Source: Immundisolibacter sp049322795 | GTDB taxonomy: Bacteria > Pseudomonadota > Gammaproteobacteria > Immundisolibacterales > Immundisolibacteraceae | Assembly: GCA_049322795.1 (NCBI GenBank) | Contig: JBMOQH010000005.1 | Coordinates: forward strand, 1-64,000 | Length of the DNA: 64,000 nucleotides | Direction: 5' to 3' | In this document: piece by piece, positions 25,544-36,025 of the stretch | Layout of the letters: each line of letters starts with the position of its first letter | How positions within the stretch are numbered: position 1 is the stretch's first letter | Program-made: the position numbers and the translations under genes | The notes under the pieces: model-generated | Told to the model about the DNA's origin: nothing | The model's input: the letters and a program-made list of their open reading frames with translations, nothing else | Databases searched by the model: none

Positions 25544-27472
25544 GTGGCTGACGTGCAGCATCCGGATCGCCCGCGCGTCCTGCTTGTTACCCGCAACCTG
25601 CCGCCCTTGCGCGGCGGCATGGAGCGGCTGAACCTGCACATGGCCCACGCGCTGGCTGAATGGAGCGATCTCACCGTCATTGGCCCGGCTGGCTGCAGGC
25701 AATTCCTCCCGGCGCAATGCGAAGTGACCGAGATTCCGGTCCGTCCCCTGTCCGGATTCCTGCTGCGCTCGCTGTGGGCCGCCTGGCTGCGCGCCGGCCG
25801 TCCAATGGATATTGCACTCGCCGGCAGCGGTCTTGCCGTGCTCGGCGTGAAACTGGCCGCCTGGCGTGCCGAGGCCCGATCCGTCGCCTATGTGCATGGG
25901 CTCGATCTGCTCGCTCCGCACCCGCTGTACCGTGCCGTGTGGATGCCAGCCCTGCGCCGGCTCGACCGTGCCCTGGCCAACAGTGCCAATACGGCCGATA
26001 TCGCCGCGCGCGCAGGCGTCGCAAGCGGCCGGATTACCGTGGTCCACCCCGGTGTCACGCTGCCCGACGCCAGACACGACCCCACCGATGCCTTTCGCCG
26101 GCAGCACCACCTGGGGCAGCGCCCCGTTCTGCTCTCGGTCGGGCGCCTGACGGCGCGCAAAGGTCTATCCCAGTTCATCCGCGATGCGCTGCCCGTCATT
26201 CAGAAGCAACACCGGGACGTGGTCCTGGTCGTCATCGGTGACGAAGCCCCCGATGCGCTCGCTGGCGTGGGCGCGGGTGGTCGCGCAGCGCTGCAGGCAT
26301 TGGCCGCCGAGCTGCGCCTCAGCGAAAACCTGCGCTTGCTCGGCCCCTGCGATGACGACACCTTGACCCAAGCCTACTTCGCGGCCGACGTGCACGTGTT
26401 CCCGGTGCGCGATCTGCCGGGCGATGTCGAGGGCTTTGGCATGGTCGCGATCGAGGCCGCTGCCCACGGCCTGCCCACCGTGGCCTTTGCCGTCGGTGGC
26501 GTGCCCGACGCGGTCAACCCGGGAGTCAGCGGCCACCTGGTCCCACCCGGCGATTACGCCAGCTTTGCCCAATGCGTCTGCCAACTGCTTGCTACCGGTC
26601 GCGACACACCGATCCGCACCAGTGCCCGCGGGTTCGCGAAAGGCTTCCGCTGGCAGCACTTCGGCGAACGTCTCCACGCCGCGCTTGCCGAAACGCTCGA
26701 TCCCGCGGCCACCGAAGCGGCCACCACACGCCGCGGACACGCCGTGCTCGACCTGACAAGCCGCAGCGCCAAGGCGCGCAAGATTGAAGCACTGCTTGGC
26801 GTTTCGGCTTCCCGGCAACCCCTGCGTCTACTGGAGGTCGGCACCGGGTCGGGCGGTATCGCGCACTACTTCGGCACGCACGCATCCCGGTCGTTCGAGG
26901 TCGATGCCGTCGACATCAACGACACCCGGCAGATTCGTGACGGTTACCGATTCACCCCCGTGCGCGACGTGTTGCTGCCGTTTCCGGACGACCACTTCGA
27001 CGTGGTCATCAGCAATCACGTCATCGAGCACGTCGGCGATGCGGCGGCCCAGCGCGGGCATCTGGCCGAACTTCGCCGCATCCTGAGACCCGACGGGGTA
27101 GGTTACCTTGCCGCGCCGAGCCGCTGGCAACTGGTGGAACCGCACTATCGGCTGGCGTTCCTCAGTTGGCTGCCGCCGTCGTGGCGCACCCCGTACCTGC
27201 GCTTTCGTCACCGGGGAGATCACTACGACTGTCACCCGCCTACCGCGCGCGAACTGGAGTGCCTGCTGAGCGAGGCGGGGTTCCAGTTCGTCCAGCAACA
27301 TGGTCGGGCCCTGCGTGTGACGTTCGAGTTGGAACGCCATCGGGCCTGGCTGTACCGCGCGCTTCTCAAGCACGTCCCAGACGCCGTCTACGCTCGGCTC
27401 AGGCGCGCTTTTCCGACGCTGATCTATGTCGTGAGACCGAGCGGCGCCGAACTGTCGCACGGACGGGACTAG
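25544..27472 (+). CDS. glycosyltransferase family 4 - SAM methyltransferase fusion
   Basis: The 642-residue protein joins two enzymes. Residues 1-385 are a GT-B glycosyltransferase of family 4: N-terminal LPPLRGGMERLN, then LLSVGRLTARKG, then the E296-x7-E304 donor motif in EGFGMVAIEA. Residues 400-642 are a class I methyltransferase with SAM motif LLEVGTGSGG (429-438) and FDVVISNHVIEHV (485-497). It has no signal peptide. It starts at GTG 39 bases after mtnA but is unrelated in function. A role in making a methylated surface glycan is inferred only from the domains. Confidence 0.85.
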   Translation: MADVQHPDRPRVLLVTRNLPPLRGGMERLNLHMAHALAEWSDLTVIGPAGCRQFLPAQCEVTEIPVRPLSGFLLRSLWAAWLRAGRPMDIALAGSGLAVLGVKLAAWRAEARSVAYVHGLDLLAPHPLYRAVWMPALRRLDRALANSANTADIAARAGVASGRITVVHPGVTLPDARHDPTDAFRRQHHLGQRPVLLSVGRLTARKGLSQFIRDALPVIQKQHRDVVLVVIGDEAPDALAGVGAGGRAALQALAAELRLSENLRLLGPCDDDTLTQAYFAADVHVFPVRDLPGDVEGFGMVAIEAAAHGLPTVAFAVGGVPDAVNPGVSGHLVPPGDYASFAQCVCQLLATGRDTPIRTSARGFAKGFRWQHFGERLHAALAETLDPAATEAATTRRGHAVLDLTSRSAKARKIEALLGVSASRQPLRLLEVGTGSGGIAHYFGTHASRSFEVDAVDINDTRQIRDGYRFTPVRDVLLPFPDDHFDVVISNHVIEHVGDAAAQRGHLAELRRILRPDGVGYLAAPSRWQLVEPHYRLAFLSWLPPSWRTPYLRFRHRGDHYDCHPPTARELECLLSEAGFQFVQQHGRALRVTFELERHRAWLYRALLKHVPDAVYARLRRAFPTLIYVVRPSGAELSHGRD

Positions 27473-27560
27473 CGATTGACCCCGGCCAACCGGGCGGAGA
27501 CCGCCCCCGGCGGGGCGGAGCAGCGGCGTCCGCTGACGCGCCGCAGTGGCTTGAGTTGAA

Positions 27561-27636
<76 letters not shown>

Positions 27637-27655
27637 ATTAACTCGCACATCGAAC

Positions 27656-27732
27656 TGGGGTGAGCGATGGGGATCGAACCCACGACCACCGGAATCACAA
27701 TCCGGGGCTCTACCGACTGAGCTACGCTCACC
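27656..27732 (-). tRNA. tRNA-His (GTG)
   Basis: A 77-nt cloverleaf with anticodon GTG and acceptor GTGAGCG/CGCTCAC. The extra 5' G (position -1) faces the discriminator C, the identity element of histidine tRNAs. CCA is encoded. Confidence 0.95.
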
Positions 27733-27752
27733 ATAAACCTGTGCCGGCAACC

Positions 27753-27830
27753 TGGCGCGCCCGGCAGGATTCGAACCTGCGACCGACGGCTTAGAAGGCC
27801 GTTGCTCTGTCCTGGCTGAGCTACGGGCGC
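27753..27830 (-). tRNA. tRNA-Arg (TCT)
   Basis: A 78-nt cloverleaf with acceptor GCGCCCG/CGGGCGC, anticodon TCT within loop CTTCTAA (reads AGA) and an encoded CCA. Second in the cluster. Confidence 0.95.
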
Positions 27831-27869
27831 GGTGAACCCGAAACCTGCCCCAATCCTGCCACGACGAGC

Positions 27870-27946
27870 TGGTCGGGGTAGAGAGATTCGAACTCCCGAC
27901 ATCCAGCACCCAAAGCTGGCGCGCTACCAGACTGCGCCATACCCCG
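27870..27946 (-). tRNA. tRNA-Pro (TGG)
   Basis: A 77-nt cloverleaf with acceptor CGGGGTA/TACCCCG, anticodon TGG in loop TTTGGGT and an encoded CCA. First tRNA of the Pro-Arg-His-Lys cluster. Confidence 0.95.
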
Positions 27947-27983
27947 AGATTTCGTCCGGCCCACGCCGCGGCGCGGGGCGCGC

Positions 27984-28013
27984 ACTATACGGCAGCGACG
28001 CCGGCGGGGTCAA
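27984..28013 (-). promoter_or_regulatory. sigma-70 promoter of the tRNA cluster
   Basis: On the - strand TTGACC (28013-28008) and TATAGT (27989-27984) are separated by 18 bases and followed by a G/C-only discriminator, the pattern of stable-RNA promoters under stringent control. Transcription would begin about 30 bases before tRNA-Pro. Confidence 0.75.
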
Positions 28014-28149
28014 CGCGTCGGCGACGGGGCCTCGTCGCCCGAAGAAACCCGGGAACGGCCGGCTGTCGGGCGGCCCGTGGCTACGGGCTGCTAGAATTCG
28101 CCGCCTTTCGCACTCTGCTGTTCATTCACCGGAATCATCCGCACACATC

Positions 28150-28581
28150 ATGGCCATCGAACGCACCCTGTCCATCGTCAAGCCCGACGCCGTCGCCAAG
28201 AACGTCATCGGCGCCATCTACACCCGCTTCGAGCAGGCGGGCCTGAAAATCGTCGCCGCGCGCATGGAGCACCTGTCGCGCGAGCGCGCGGAAGGCTTCT
28301 ACGCCGTGCACCGCGAGCGGCCGTTCTTCAAGGACCTGGTGGCCTTCATGACCAGCGGGCCGGTGATGATCCAGGTGCTGGAAGGCGACAATGCCGTGGC
28401 GCACCACCGCGAGATCATGGGCGCCACCGATCCGGCCAAGGCGGCACCGGGCACCATCCGCGCCGACTTCGCCAGCAACATCGAAGAGAACGCCGTGCAC
28501 GGTTCGGACAGCGCGGAGAACGCGGCGATCGAGATCGCCTATTTCTTCAGCGCGGATCAGGTCTGCCCGCGCACGCGCTGA
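28150..28581 (+). CDS. ndk: nucleoside diphosphate kinase
   Basis: The 143-residue enzyme transfers the terminal phosphate between nucleoside triphosphates and diphosphates. The phospho-accepting H117 in ENAVHGSDS is at the E. coli position, and KPDAV near residue 11 and the GATDPAKA loop are present. The ATG at 28150 gives the universal MAIERTLSIVKPDA start. ndk is followed 24 bases later by rlmN, as in Pseudomonas. Confidence 0.97.
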   Translation: MAIERTLSIVKPDAVAKNVIGAIYTRFEQAGLKIVAARMEHLSRERAEGFYAVHRERPFFKDLVAFMTSGPVMIQVLEGDNAVAHHREIMGATDPAKAAPGTIRADFASNIEENAVHGSDSAENAAIEIAYFFSADQVCPRTR

Positions 28582-28605
28582 GTTTCGCGCGCCGCCGGAG
28601 TTGTC

Positions 28606-29700
28606 ATGGACGCCACCTGCGCCAAACACAACCTGCTGGACCTGGATCGCCCGGGTCTGGCCGGCTTGCTGACGCAGCTCGGCGAGAAGCCGTTTCGTGC
28701 CGATCAGCTGCTCCAGTGGGTGCACGCGCGCGGCTGCGACGACTTCGGCGCCATGACCAACCTCAGCAAGGCGCTGCGCGAGCGCCTTGCCGAGCAGGCG
28801 GAAGTCCGCGCGCCGCAGGTGCAGGCGGACCAGCAGGCGCCGGACGGCACGCGCAAGTGGCTGCTGCGTCTGCCCGGCGGCAGCGCCATCGAGACCGTCT
28901 ACATTCCGGAAACGCGCCGCGGCACGCTGTGCGTATCCTCGCAGGTGGGCTGTCAGCTCAATTGCAGCTTCTGCCAGACCGCCCAGCAGGGCTTCAACCG
29001 CAACCTCACCACGGGCGAGATCCTCGGCCAGATGTGGATCGCGAGCCGCTTGCTGCCGCCGCATCCGGTGCGCGAGAAGCCCATTACGAACGTGGTGTTC
29101 ATGGGCATGGGCGAGCCGCTGCTGAACTTCGACAACGTGGTGGCGGCCATCCGCGTGCTGCTGGACGACCTGGCCTACGGCCTGTCCAAGCGGCGCGTCA
29201 CGGTCAGCACGTCCGGCGTGGTGCCGATGATCGATCGCCTGCGCGAGGAGTGCCCGGTGGCGCTGGCCGTGTCGCTGCACGCGCCGGACGATGCGCTGCG
29301 CGACGAGCTGGTGCCGATCAACCGCCGCTATCCGATCGCCGATCTGCTGGATGCCTGCCGCCGCTACGTGGCTGGAGACGAGCGGCGGCGCGTGACCTTC
29401 GAGTACACGTTGCTGGCCGGCGTCAACGACCATCCCGCCCAGGCCAAGGCACTCGCCAAGCTGCTTTCGCGCGTGCCGGCCAAGGTCAATCTCATTCCCT
29501 ACAACCCGGTCGCCGGATTGCCGTATGAAACCTCGCCGCCGCAGGCGGTGGCCGCTTTCCGCGACGAGGTGCTGCGTCACGGCCTGGTCGCCACCGTGCG
29601 CAAGACGCGCGGCGACGGCATCGACGGCGCCTGTGGGCAGCTGGCCGGCAAGGTGCTGGCGCGCCCGCGGCGCACCATCCCGACCTCCACGGCGGCCTGA
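28606..29700 (+). CDS. rlmN: 23S rRNA/tRNA A2503/A37 C2-methyltransferase RlmN
   Basis: The 364-residue radical SAM enzyme has the cluster motif C116-x3-C120-x2-C123 in VGCQLNCSFCQTA. C109 and C343 (in DGACGQL) correspond to the E. coli mechanistic cysteines C118 and C355. It methylates A2503 of 23S rRNA and A37 of some tRNAs. It heads the rlmN-pilF-rodZ run. Confidence 0.95.
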   Translation: MDATCAKHNLLDLDRPGLAGLLTQLGEKPFRADQLLQWVHARGCDDFGAMTNLSKALRERLAEQAEVRAPQVQADQQAPDGTRKWLLRLPGGSAIETVYIPETRRGTLCVSSQVGCQLNCSFCQTAQQGFNRNLTTGEILGQMWIASRLLPPHPVREKPITNVVFMGMGEPLLNFDNVVAAIRVLLDDLAYGLSKRRVTVSTSGVVPMIDRLREECPVALAVSLHAPDDALRDELVPINRRYPIADLLDACRRYVAGDERRRVTFEYTLLAGVNDHPAQAKALAKLLSRVPAKVNLIPYNPVAGLPYETSPPQAVAAFRDEVLRHGLVATVRKTRGDGIDGACGQLAGKVLARPRRTIPTSTAA

Positions 29701-29704
29701 GCTC

Positions 29705-30520
29705 ATGATGCGTTTGCTGCTGCCCGGCCTTGTCCTTGCGTTGCTCGGCGGCTGCGCGAGCCACGGTGCCGACCCGGCGGTGCGCGACGCCGCCGGCGGC
29801 GAGCTGGCCATCAACCCGAGCATCTGCACCCGCGTGGCCCAGGAGCCCGAGCGCAAGCTCAGCAAGAACGAGCGCCTCGCCGAGCTGCGCGCCGCACTCG
29901 GCGCCGGCTACATGCAGGAAGGGGCGCTCGACGTCGCACTGCGCGAGCTTGAAACCAGCCTGCAGCTGGACCCGCGCAGCGCCACCGCGCACGCCACCAT
30001 GGCCCTGCTGCAACTGCGCCTGTCGAAACCGGAATTGGCCGGCGAGCACTATCGGCGGGCGCTGGCGCTGTCGCCGAGCGACCCCGAAATCCGCAACAAC
30101 TACGGCGTGTACCTGTGCGGACTCGGTCGCGTGAAGGAGGCCGACGCCCAGTTCCGGTGCGCCATCGCCAATCCCCTCTACCGCACGCCCGCGCTGGCCT
30201 ACACCAACGCCGCCGAGTGCGCGCTGCGCAACGGCGACAGCGCGCGCGCCGAGACCGATCTGCTGACCGCGGTTCAGCTCGATCCCGGCTTCGTCACGCC
30301 GAGCCTGATTCTGGCCGACCTGAAATACGAGGCCGGTGACGCCCGCGCCGCGCGCGAGCATCTGGCGCGCTACGTGCGCCGCGCCGGGCAGACGCCGGCC
30401 GGCCTCGCACTCGGCATTCGTGTCGAAACCGCCCTCGGCGACCTCGATCGGGCAGCAAGCTACCGGCTGTTGCTCAAGGACCGATTCCCCGACTCGCGCG
30501 AAGCGCAAGAGCTGAATTGA
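29705..30520 (+). CDS. pilF: type IV pilus biogenesis lipoprotein PilF/PilW
   Basis: The 271-residue outer-membrane lipoprotein has a lipobox in ALLGGC and about six TPR repeats from residue 50 (LGAGYMQEGALDVALRELETSLQLDP is the first). In Pseudomonas, PilF brings the secretin PilQ to the outer membrane and is needed for pilus assembly. Its place between rlmN and rodZ is conserved, and it fits with the minor pilin genes at 38-44 kb. Its stop overlaps the TTG start of rodZ. Confidence 0.88.
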   Translation: MMRLLLPGLVLALLGGCASHGADPAVRDAAGGELAINPSICTRVAQEPERKLSKNERLAELRAALGAGYMQEGALDVALRELETSLQLDPRSATAHATMALLQLRLSKPELAGEHYRRALALSPSDPEIRNNYGVYLCGLGRVKEADAQFRCAIANPLYRTPALAYTNAAECALRNGDSARAETDLLTAVQLDPGFVTPSLILADLKYEAGDARAAREHLARYVRRAGQTPAGLALGIRVETALGDLDRAASYRLLLKDRFPDSREAQELN

Positions 30521-31467
30521 ATTCCACTGAGCCCGCCAGCGAGCCCCAGCAGGGCGCGCCCAGCGTTGGCGCGCAGTTGCAGGCTGCCCGCGCCGCGCGC
30601 GGCTGGTCGGTGCAGGACGTCGCCAGCCGGCTGCGCATCCGTCCGGCGCTGGTCGAGGCGCTCGAATGCGACGACTACGCGCCGTTCACGGCGGCCGCCT
30701 ACGCGCGCGGCCAGCTGCGCAATTACGCGCGGCTGATTGGTCTGGACGAACAGGCGCTGTTGGCGCAGTTCCAGGCGCCCGCGCTCGGTTCCGACGGCAA
30801 GATTCTGCGCCGCGCGCCGGAGTTGCACCCGCGCCGGCCGTGGCTGGTACGTCTGGGCGGACTCGCCATCGTCGGCGTGCTGGCCGTGCTGGGTGCCTTG
30901 TGGGCGGGAGCCGATCGTTCGCCGCAAACGCCGCCGGCGTCGCCAGGCCCGGTCGAGATCGCCGCGCAGCCGGCACCAGCACCGGCGCCGAGCGCGGAGC
31001 CGGTGCCAGCGGCGGTGCCCGTGCAGCCGCTGCAACCGGACGCCGTCACTGAGCCGCCCACCGACACGGCGCCTGCGGTTGGCGCGGCCGAGCCCGCGCC
31101 GGAGTCCGGGTCCACGGCATCGCCCGCTGCGGTCTCGGCGCCCGAGCCAACGCCGCCGCAGCCCCCCGCGCTTGCCGAACTGCGCCTGCGCAGCCGCGCC
31201 GTGAGCTGGGTGGAGGTCACCGACCGCCGTGGCGAGCGGCTTGTTTACGAGCTGGTCGGCCCGGATCAGGAGCGGGTGGTGAGCGGGCAGCCGCCGCTGC
31301 GCCTGCTGCTTGGCAACGCGCCGGCCATCACCGTCGTATTTGCCGGCCGGCCCGTGGACCTGCCGCCGGGGCAGCACGTGGTGCGCATGACACTCGGCGC
31401 CGCACAGTCGCCGGCCCGTACCTCGCCACCGTCCGCCGACGCCGCGCCAGCGGCGCCAAACCCCTAG
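30517..31467 (+). CDS. rodZ: RodZ-like helix-turn-helix membrane protein
   Basis: The 316-residue product has an N-terminal Xre/HTH_25 domain (QLQAARAARGWSVQDVASRLRI), one membrane helix (about 108-130), a long Pro/Ala/Glu-rich linker and a C-terminal DUF4115 domain (SWVEVTDRRGERLVYELV). RodZ links MreB to the membrane and shapes rods. It begins with TTG, overlapping the pilF stop (TTGA). In many relatives ispG follows rodZ; here hisS follows directly. Confidence 0.85.
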   Translation: MNSTEPASEPQQGAPSVGAQLQAARAARGWSVQDVASRLRIRPALVEALECDDYAPFTAAAYARGQLRNYARLIGLDEQALLAQFQAPALGSDGKILRRAPELHPRRPWLVRLGGLAIVGVLAVLGALWAGADRSPQTPPASPGPVEIAAQPAPAPAPSAEPVPAAVPVQPLQPDAVTEPPTDTAPAVGAAEPAPESGSTASPAAVSAPEPTPPQPPALAELRLRSRAVSWVEVTDRRGERLVYELVGPDQERVVSGQPPLRLLLGNAPAITVVFAGRPVDLPPGQHVVRMTLGAAQSPARTSPPSADAAPAAPNP

Positions 31468-31476
31468 ATTTCGATC

Positions 31477-32759
<1,283 letters not shown>

Positions 32760-32763
<4 letters not shown>

Positions 32764-33374
32764 GCACTGTCGACGACGATCAGATCGAACAACTGCGCCG
32801 CCTGTGGGACCGCTACGGCCGCCTGCTGGTGGCGCTCGTCGTGCTGGCGTCGGTCGGCGTGTTCGGCCGCTATTTCTACGAGGGTCGTCAGCAGCGCCAG
32901 GCAGTGGCCGCGGCGGCGCTGTACGCGGCCTGGCAGCAGGCGCCGGCAGACGACAGCGCCGATCCCCTGGCCGAGCAGCTGCGGACCGAGTATCCGCGCT
33001 CCAGCTATGCGACGTTCGCCGCCTTCGCGCAGGCCCGGCGGGCGGTTGACGCCGGCAAGCTCGACCGTGCCGAGCAGCACTTGCGCTGGGTCGTGCAGCA
33101 CGCGGCCGAAGCCAACGACCGTGCGCTCGCCAGCCTGCGTCTGGCGCGCGTGCTGCTCGACCAGGGCAAGCCCGAGGCGGCGCTGGCCGCCCTTGGCAAG
33201 GACGTGCCGGCCGGCTTGCCGGCGCTCGCCGAACTCAAGGGCGACATCGCCCAGGCGCAGAACCAGCCCGACCAGGCCCGCCGCGCCTACCAGGAAGCGG
33301 TGGCGGGATTGCCCCCGGAGTCCGGCCAGGCGGCGCTGATCAAACTCAAACTCGACGCTTTGGGGCAGCCATGA
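32760..33374 (+). CDS. yfgM: YfgM family tetratricopeptide membrane protein
   Basis: The 204-residue protein has a short cytoplasmic N-terminus, one transmembrane helix (about 22-42) and a periplasmic TPR domain. In E. coli YfgM associates with the SecYEG translocon and PpiD and assists periplasmic folding. The hisS-yfgM-bamB-der order is conserved. It overlaps hisS and bamB by four bases each. Confidence 0.88.
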
Positions 33375-34609
33375 TCCCGACTCCGCCGCACCGCCTGCTG
33401 CGCCTGACCGTCACCGCCGTGATGGTGGCGACGCTCGGGGCGTGCAGCGCCCTGTCCGACATGGGCCGTGGCGCCCTGCGCGGCGTCAATCGCGCCGGCG
33501 AGTCGGTCGCCGGGCGCCTCACCCAGGCCGACGCCCCCGAGGCCAAGGCCGAGTTGCCCAAGGTCGAGAACGAAATCGCGGTCGAGATCGTCAGCAACCG
33601 CAAGGTCACCGACGGCACGCCGGGCGGCTACCCGAAGCCCCAGCCGGCCTTCGACGGCGACCGGGTATACACGCTGGGCGACTCGCGCCGGAAGGTCTTC
33701 GCCCACACGCTGACCGACGGCAAGCGCCAGTGGACGGCGAGCCTCAAGGACGATGTCACCGGCGGCGTGGGCGCCGGCGATGGCCTGGTGCTGGTCGGCA
33801 CCGGCAACGGCGAGGTGGTGGCGCTGTCCGCCGAGGACGGCACGGAGCGCTGGCGCGCGTCGCTCGAAAGCGAAGTGCTGGCGCCGCCCACGGCCCGTGA
33901 TGGCGTGGTGGTGGCGGCAACCAGCGACGGCCATCTGTATGGCCTCAGCGCCAGCGACGGCGCCCGCAAGTGGAGCATCGCGCAAGACGTGCCTACGCTG
34001 TCGCTGCGCGGCGACAGCGCGCCGCTCACGACCCCGACGCTGGCCGTGCATGGCTTCGCCAACGGGCGCCTGGTGGCGGTCGATCTGCAAACCGGTCGCG
34101 AGGCCTGGGATACCGCCATCGTGCAGCCGCGCGGGCGCACCGAACTCGAACGCATGATCGACGCCGACTGCCAGCCCATCGTCGACGGCGGCACCGTGTT
34201 CGCGGCGGCCTATCAGGGCCGCCTCAGCGCCGTCGACCTGGGCAGCGGCACGGCCGACTGGGCGCGCGAGCTGTCCTGCACCGGCGCGCTGGCGGTGGAC
34301 ACCTTCAACGTCTACGCCACCGACACTGACGACACCATCAGCGCCTTCGACCGCCGCAGCGGCGTCGTGCGCTGGCAGCAGGATGCCCTCAAGGGCCGCC
34401 ACCTCACCGCCCCGGTGGCCATCGGCCGCTACGTCGCGGTCGGCGACGTCGAGGGCTACGTCCATTGGTTGAACGGCGAGGACGGCACGCTGGTTGGCCG
34501 CACGCGCCCCACCAAGGACGCCTTCCTGCTGTCGCCCATCATGCGCGACGGCCTGGTCTGGTTCCTGTCCGAGGGCGGGCACCTGTACGCGCTGCGCCCG
34601 GCCGACTGA
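33371..34609 (+). CDS. bamB: outer membrane assembly lipoprotein BamB
   Basis: The 412-residue lipoprotein (lipobox ATLGAC) carries an eight-bladed PQQ-type beta-propeller; repeats such as GLVLVGTGNGEVVALSAEDG and GVVVAATSDGHLYGLSASDG are visible. BamB binds BamA and aids insertion of outer-membrane proteins. It is coupled to yfgM by an ATGA overlap and lies nine bases before der. Confidence 0.93.
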   Translation: MIPTPPHRLLRLTVTAVMVATLGACSALSDMGRGALRGVNRAGESVAGRLTQADAPEAKAELPKVENEIAVEIVSNRKVTDGTPGGYPKPQPAFDGDRVYTLGDSRRKVFAHTLTDGKRQWTASLKDDVTGGVGAGDGLVLVGTGNGEVVALSAEDGTERWRASLESEVLAPPTARDGVVVAATSDGHLYGLSASDGARKWSIAQDVPTLSLRGDSAPLTTPTLAVHGFANGRLVAVDLQTGREAWDTAIVQPRGRTELERMIDADCQPIVDGGTVFAAAYQGRLSAVDLGSGTADWARELSCTGALAVDTFNVYATDTDDTISAFDRRSGVVRWQQDALKGRHLTAPVAIGRYVAVGDVEGYVHWLNGEDGTLVGRTRPTKDAFLLSPIMRDGLVWFLSEGGHLYALRPAD

Positions 34610-34618
34610 TCGCTGACC

Positions 34619-36025
34619 ATGACACCTGTCCTCGCGCTGCTCGGGCGACCCAACGTCGGCAAATCGACCCTGTTCAACCGCCTCACGCGCAGCCGCGACG
34701 CGCTGGTGGCGGACTTTCCGGGCGTCACGCGCGACCGCCTGCTGGGCGAGGGGCGACTGGGCGAGCGGCCGTTCTGGGTCATCGACACCGGCGGCATGCT
34801 GGGCGAGGATCCGGAGCTTTCCGCCAAGGTGAGTGACCAGGCGCTGGCCGCGGCCGAGGAGGCCGACGCCGTCCTGCTGGTGGTCGACGGCCGCGCCGGC
34901 GTTACGTCCGACGACCACGCCATTGCCGCCACGCTGCGCGAGCGCGGCCGGCGCGTTTGGCTGGTGGTCAACAAGGCGGAGCACCTGAATCCGGAACTCG
35001 TTGCCGCGGACTTTTTCGAGCTGGGCCTGGGCGAGCCGCAGCCCGTGTCGGCCAGTCACGGCCACGGCGTGGCCGATCTGCTGGAAGCGGTGCTGGCCGA
35101 CTTTCCCGCCGGCGACGAGGCCGCGCCCGGGCCGGACGAGGCCGACGACCGGCCGGTGTTCGCCGTGGTCGGTCGGCCGAATGCCGGCAAGTCCACGCTC
35201 ATCAACCGCCTGGCCGGCGAGCAGCGGCTCATCGAAAGCCCGCTGCCGGGCACCACGCGCGACTGCGTGCGCGTGCCGGTGGTGGTGGACGGCCGCGACT
35301 GCGTGCTGCTGGACACGGCCGGCCTGCGGCGGCGCGCGCAGGTGCACGCGGCGATCGAGAAATTCAGCGTCATCAAGACCCTGCAGGCCATCGACCAGGC
35401 GCAGGTGGTGATCCTGGTGCTGGACGGCACGCAGGGCGTCACCGACCAGGACGCGCACATCGCGGGCCAGGTGCTGCAACGCGGCCGTGGCCTGGTGCTG
35501 GCCGCCAACAAGGCCGACACGCTGGATGACGCCGCCCGCGCCGCGCTGCGGCGCGAGATCGGCCGCCGCCTGCCGTTCGTCGACTTCGCGCCGGTCGAGT
35601 TCATCAGCGCCAAGAGCGGCCGCGGTGTGAAGGCCCTGATGCGGTCGGCATTCGCCGTACAGCACAGCGCCATCGCCCGCGTGGCGACGCCCGAGCTCAC
35701 GCGGCTGATGGAAACCATCGTCGCCGCCAACCCGCCGCCGATGGTGGCCGGCCGGCGCGCCAAGCTGCGCTACGCCCACCAGGGCGGGCACGTGCCGCCG
35801 ACCATCGTCATTCACGGCACGCAGGTCGACGGCCTGCCGCCGCATTACCTGCGTTACCTCGAAAACAGCTTTCGCGAGGCGCTGGATCTGGCCGGCACGC
35901 CGGTGCGCATCGTCACCAAACAGGGCGAGAACCCCTACGCCGGGCGCGTCAACACGCTTACGCCGAGCCAGATCGAGCGCAAGCACCGCGCCCGCCGCCG
36001 CGGGCGCAAGCTGTTCAAGGACTGA
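34619..36025 (+). CDS. der: ribosome-associated GTPase Der (EngA)
   Basis: The 468-residue protein has two tandem GTPase domains, with P-loops GRPNVGKST (residues 8-16) and GRPNAGKST (about 186-194), their DTGGM and DTAGLRRR G3 motifs, and a C-terminal KH-like domain. It is essential for 50S subunit assembly. Its 3' end overlaps the convergent WYL regulator gene by 11 bases. Confidence 0.96.
   Translation: MTPVLALLGRPNVGKSTLFNRLTRSRDALVADFPGVTRDRLLGEGRLGERPFWVIDTGGMLGEDPELSAKVSDQALAAAEEADAVLLVVDGRAGVTSDDHAIAATLRERGRRVWLVVNKAEHLNPELVAADFFELGLGEPQPVSASHGHGVADLLEAVLADFPAGDEAAPGPDEADDRPVFAVVGRPNAGKSTLINRLAGEQRLIESPLPGTTRDCVRVPVVVDGRDCVLLDTAGLRRRAQVHAAIEKFSVIKTLQAIDQAQVVILVLDGTQGVTDQDAHIAGQVLQRGRGLVLAANKADTLDDAARAALRREIGRRLPFVDFAPVEFISAKSGRGVKALMRSAFAVQHSAIARVATPELTRLMETIVAANPPPMVAGRRAKLRYAHQGGHVPPTIVIHGTQVDGLPPHYLRYLENSFREALDLAGTPVRIVTKQGENPYAGRVNTLTPSQIERKHRARRRGRKLFKD

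Noticed and set aside
27832..28149. An N-terminal extension of ndk through the tRNA region
   Set aside because: The extension would be coded by tRNA-Pro and its promoter; Ndk proteins begin at the MAIERTLSIVKPD methionine.
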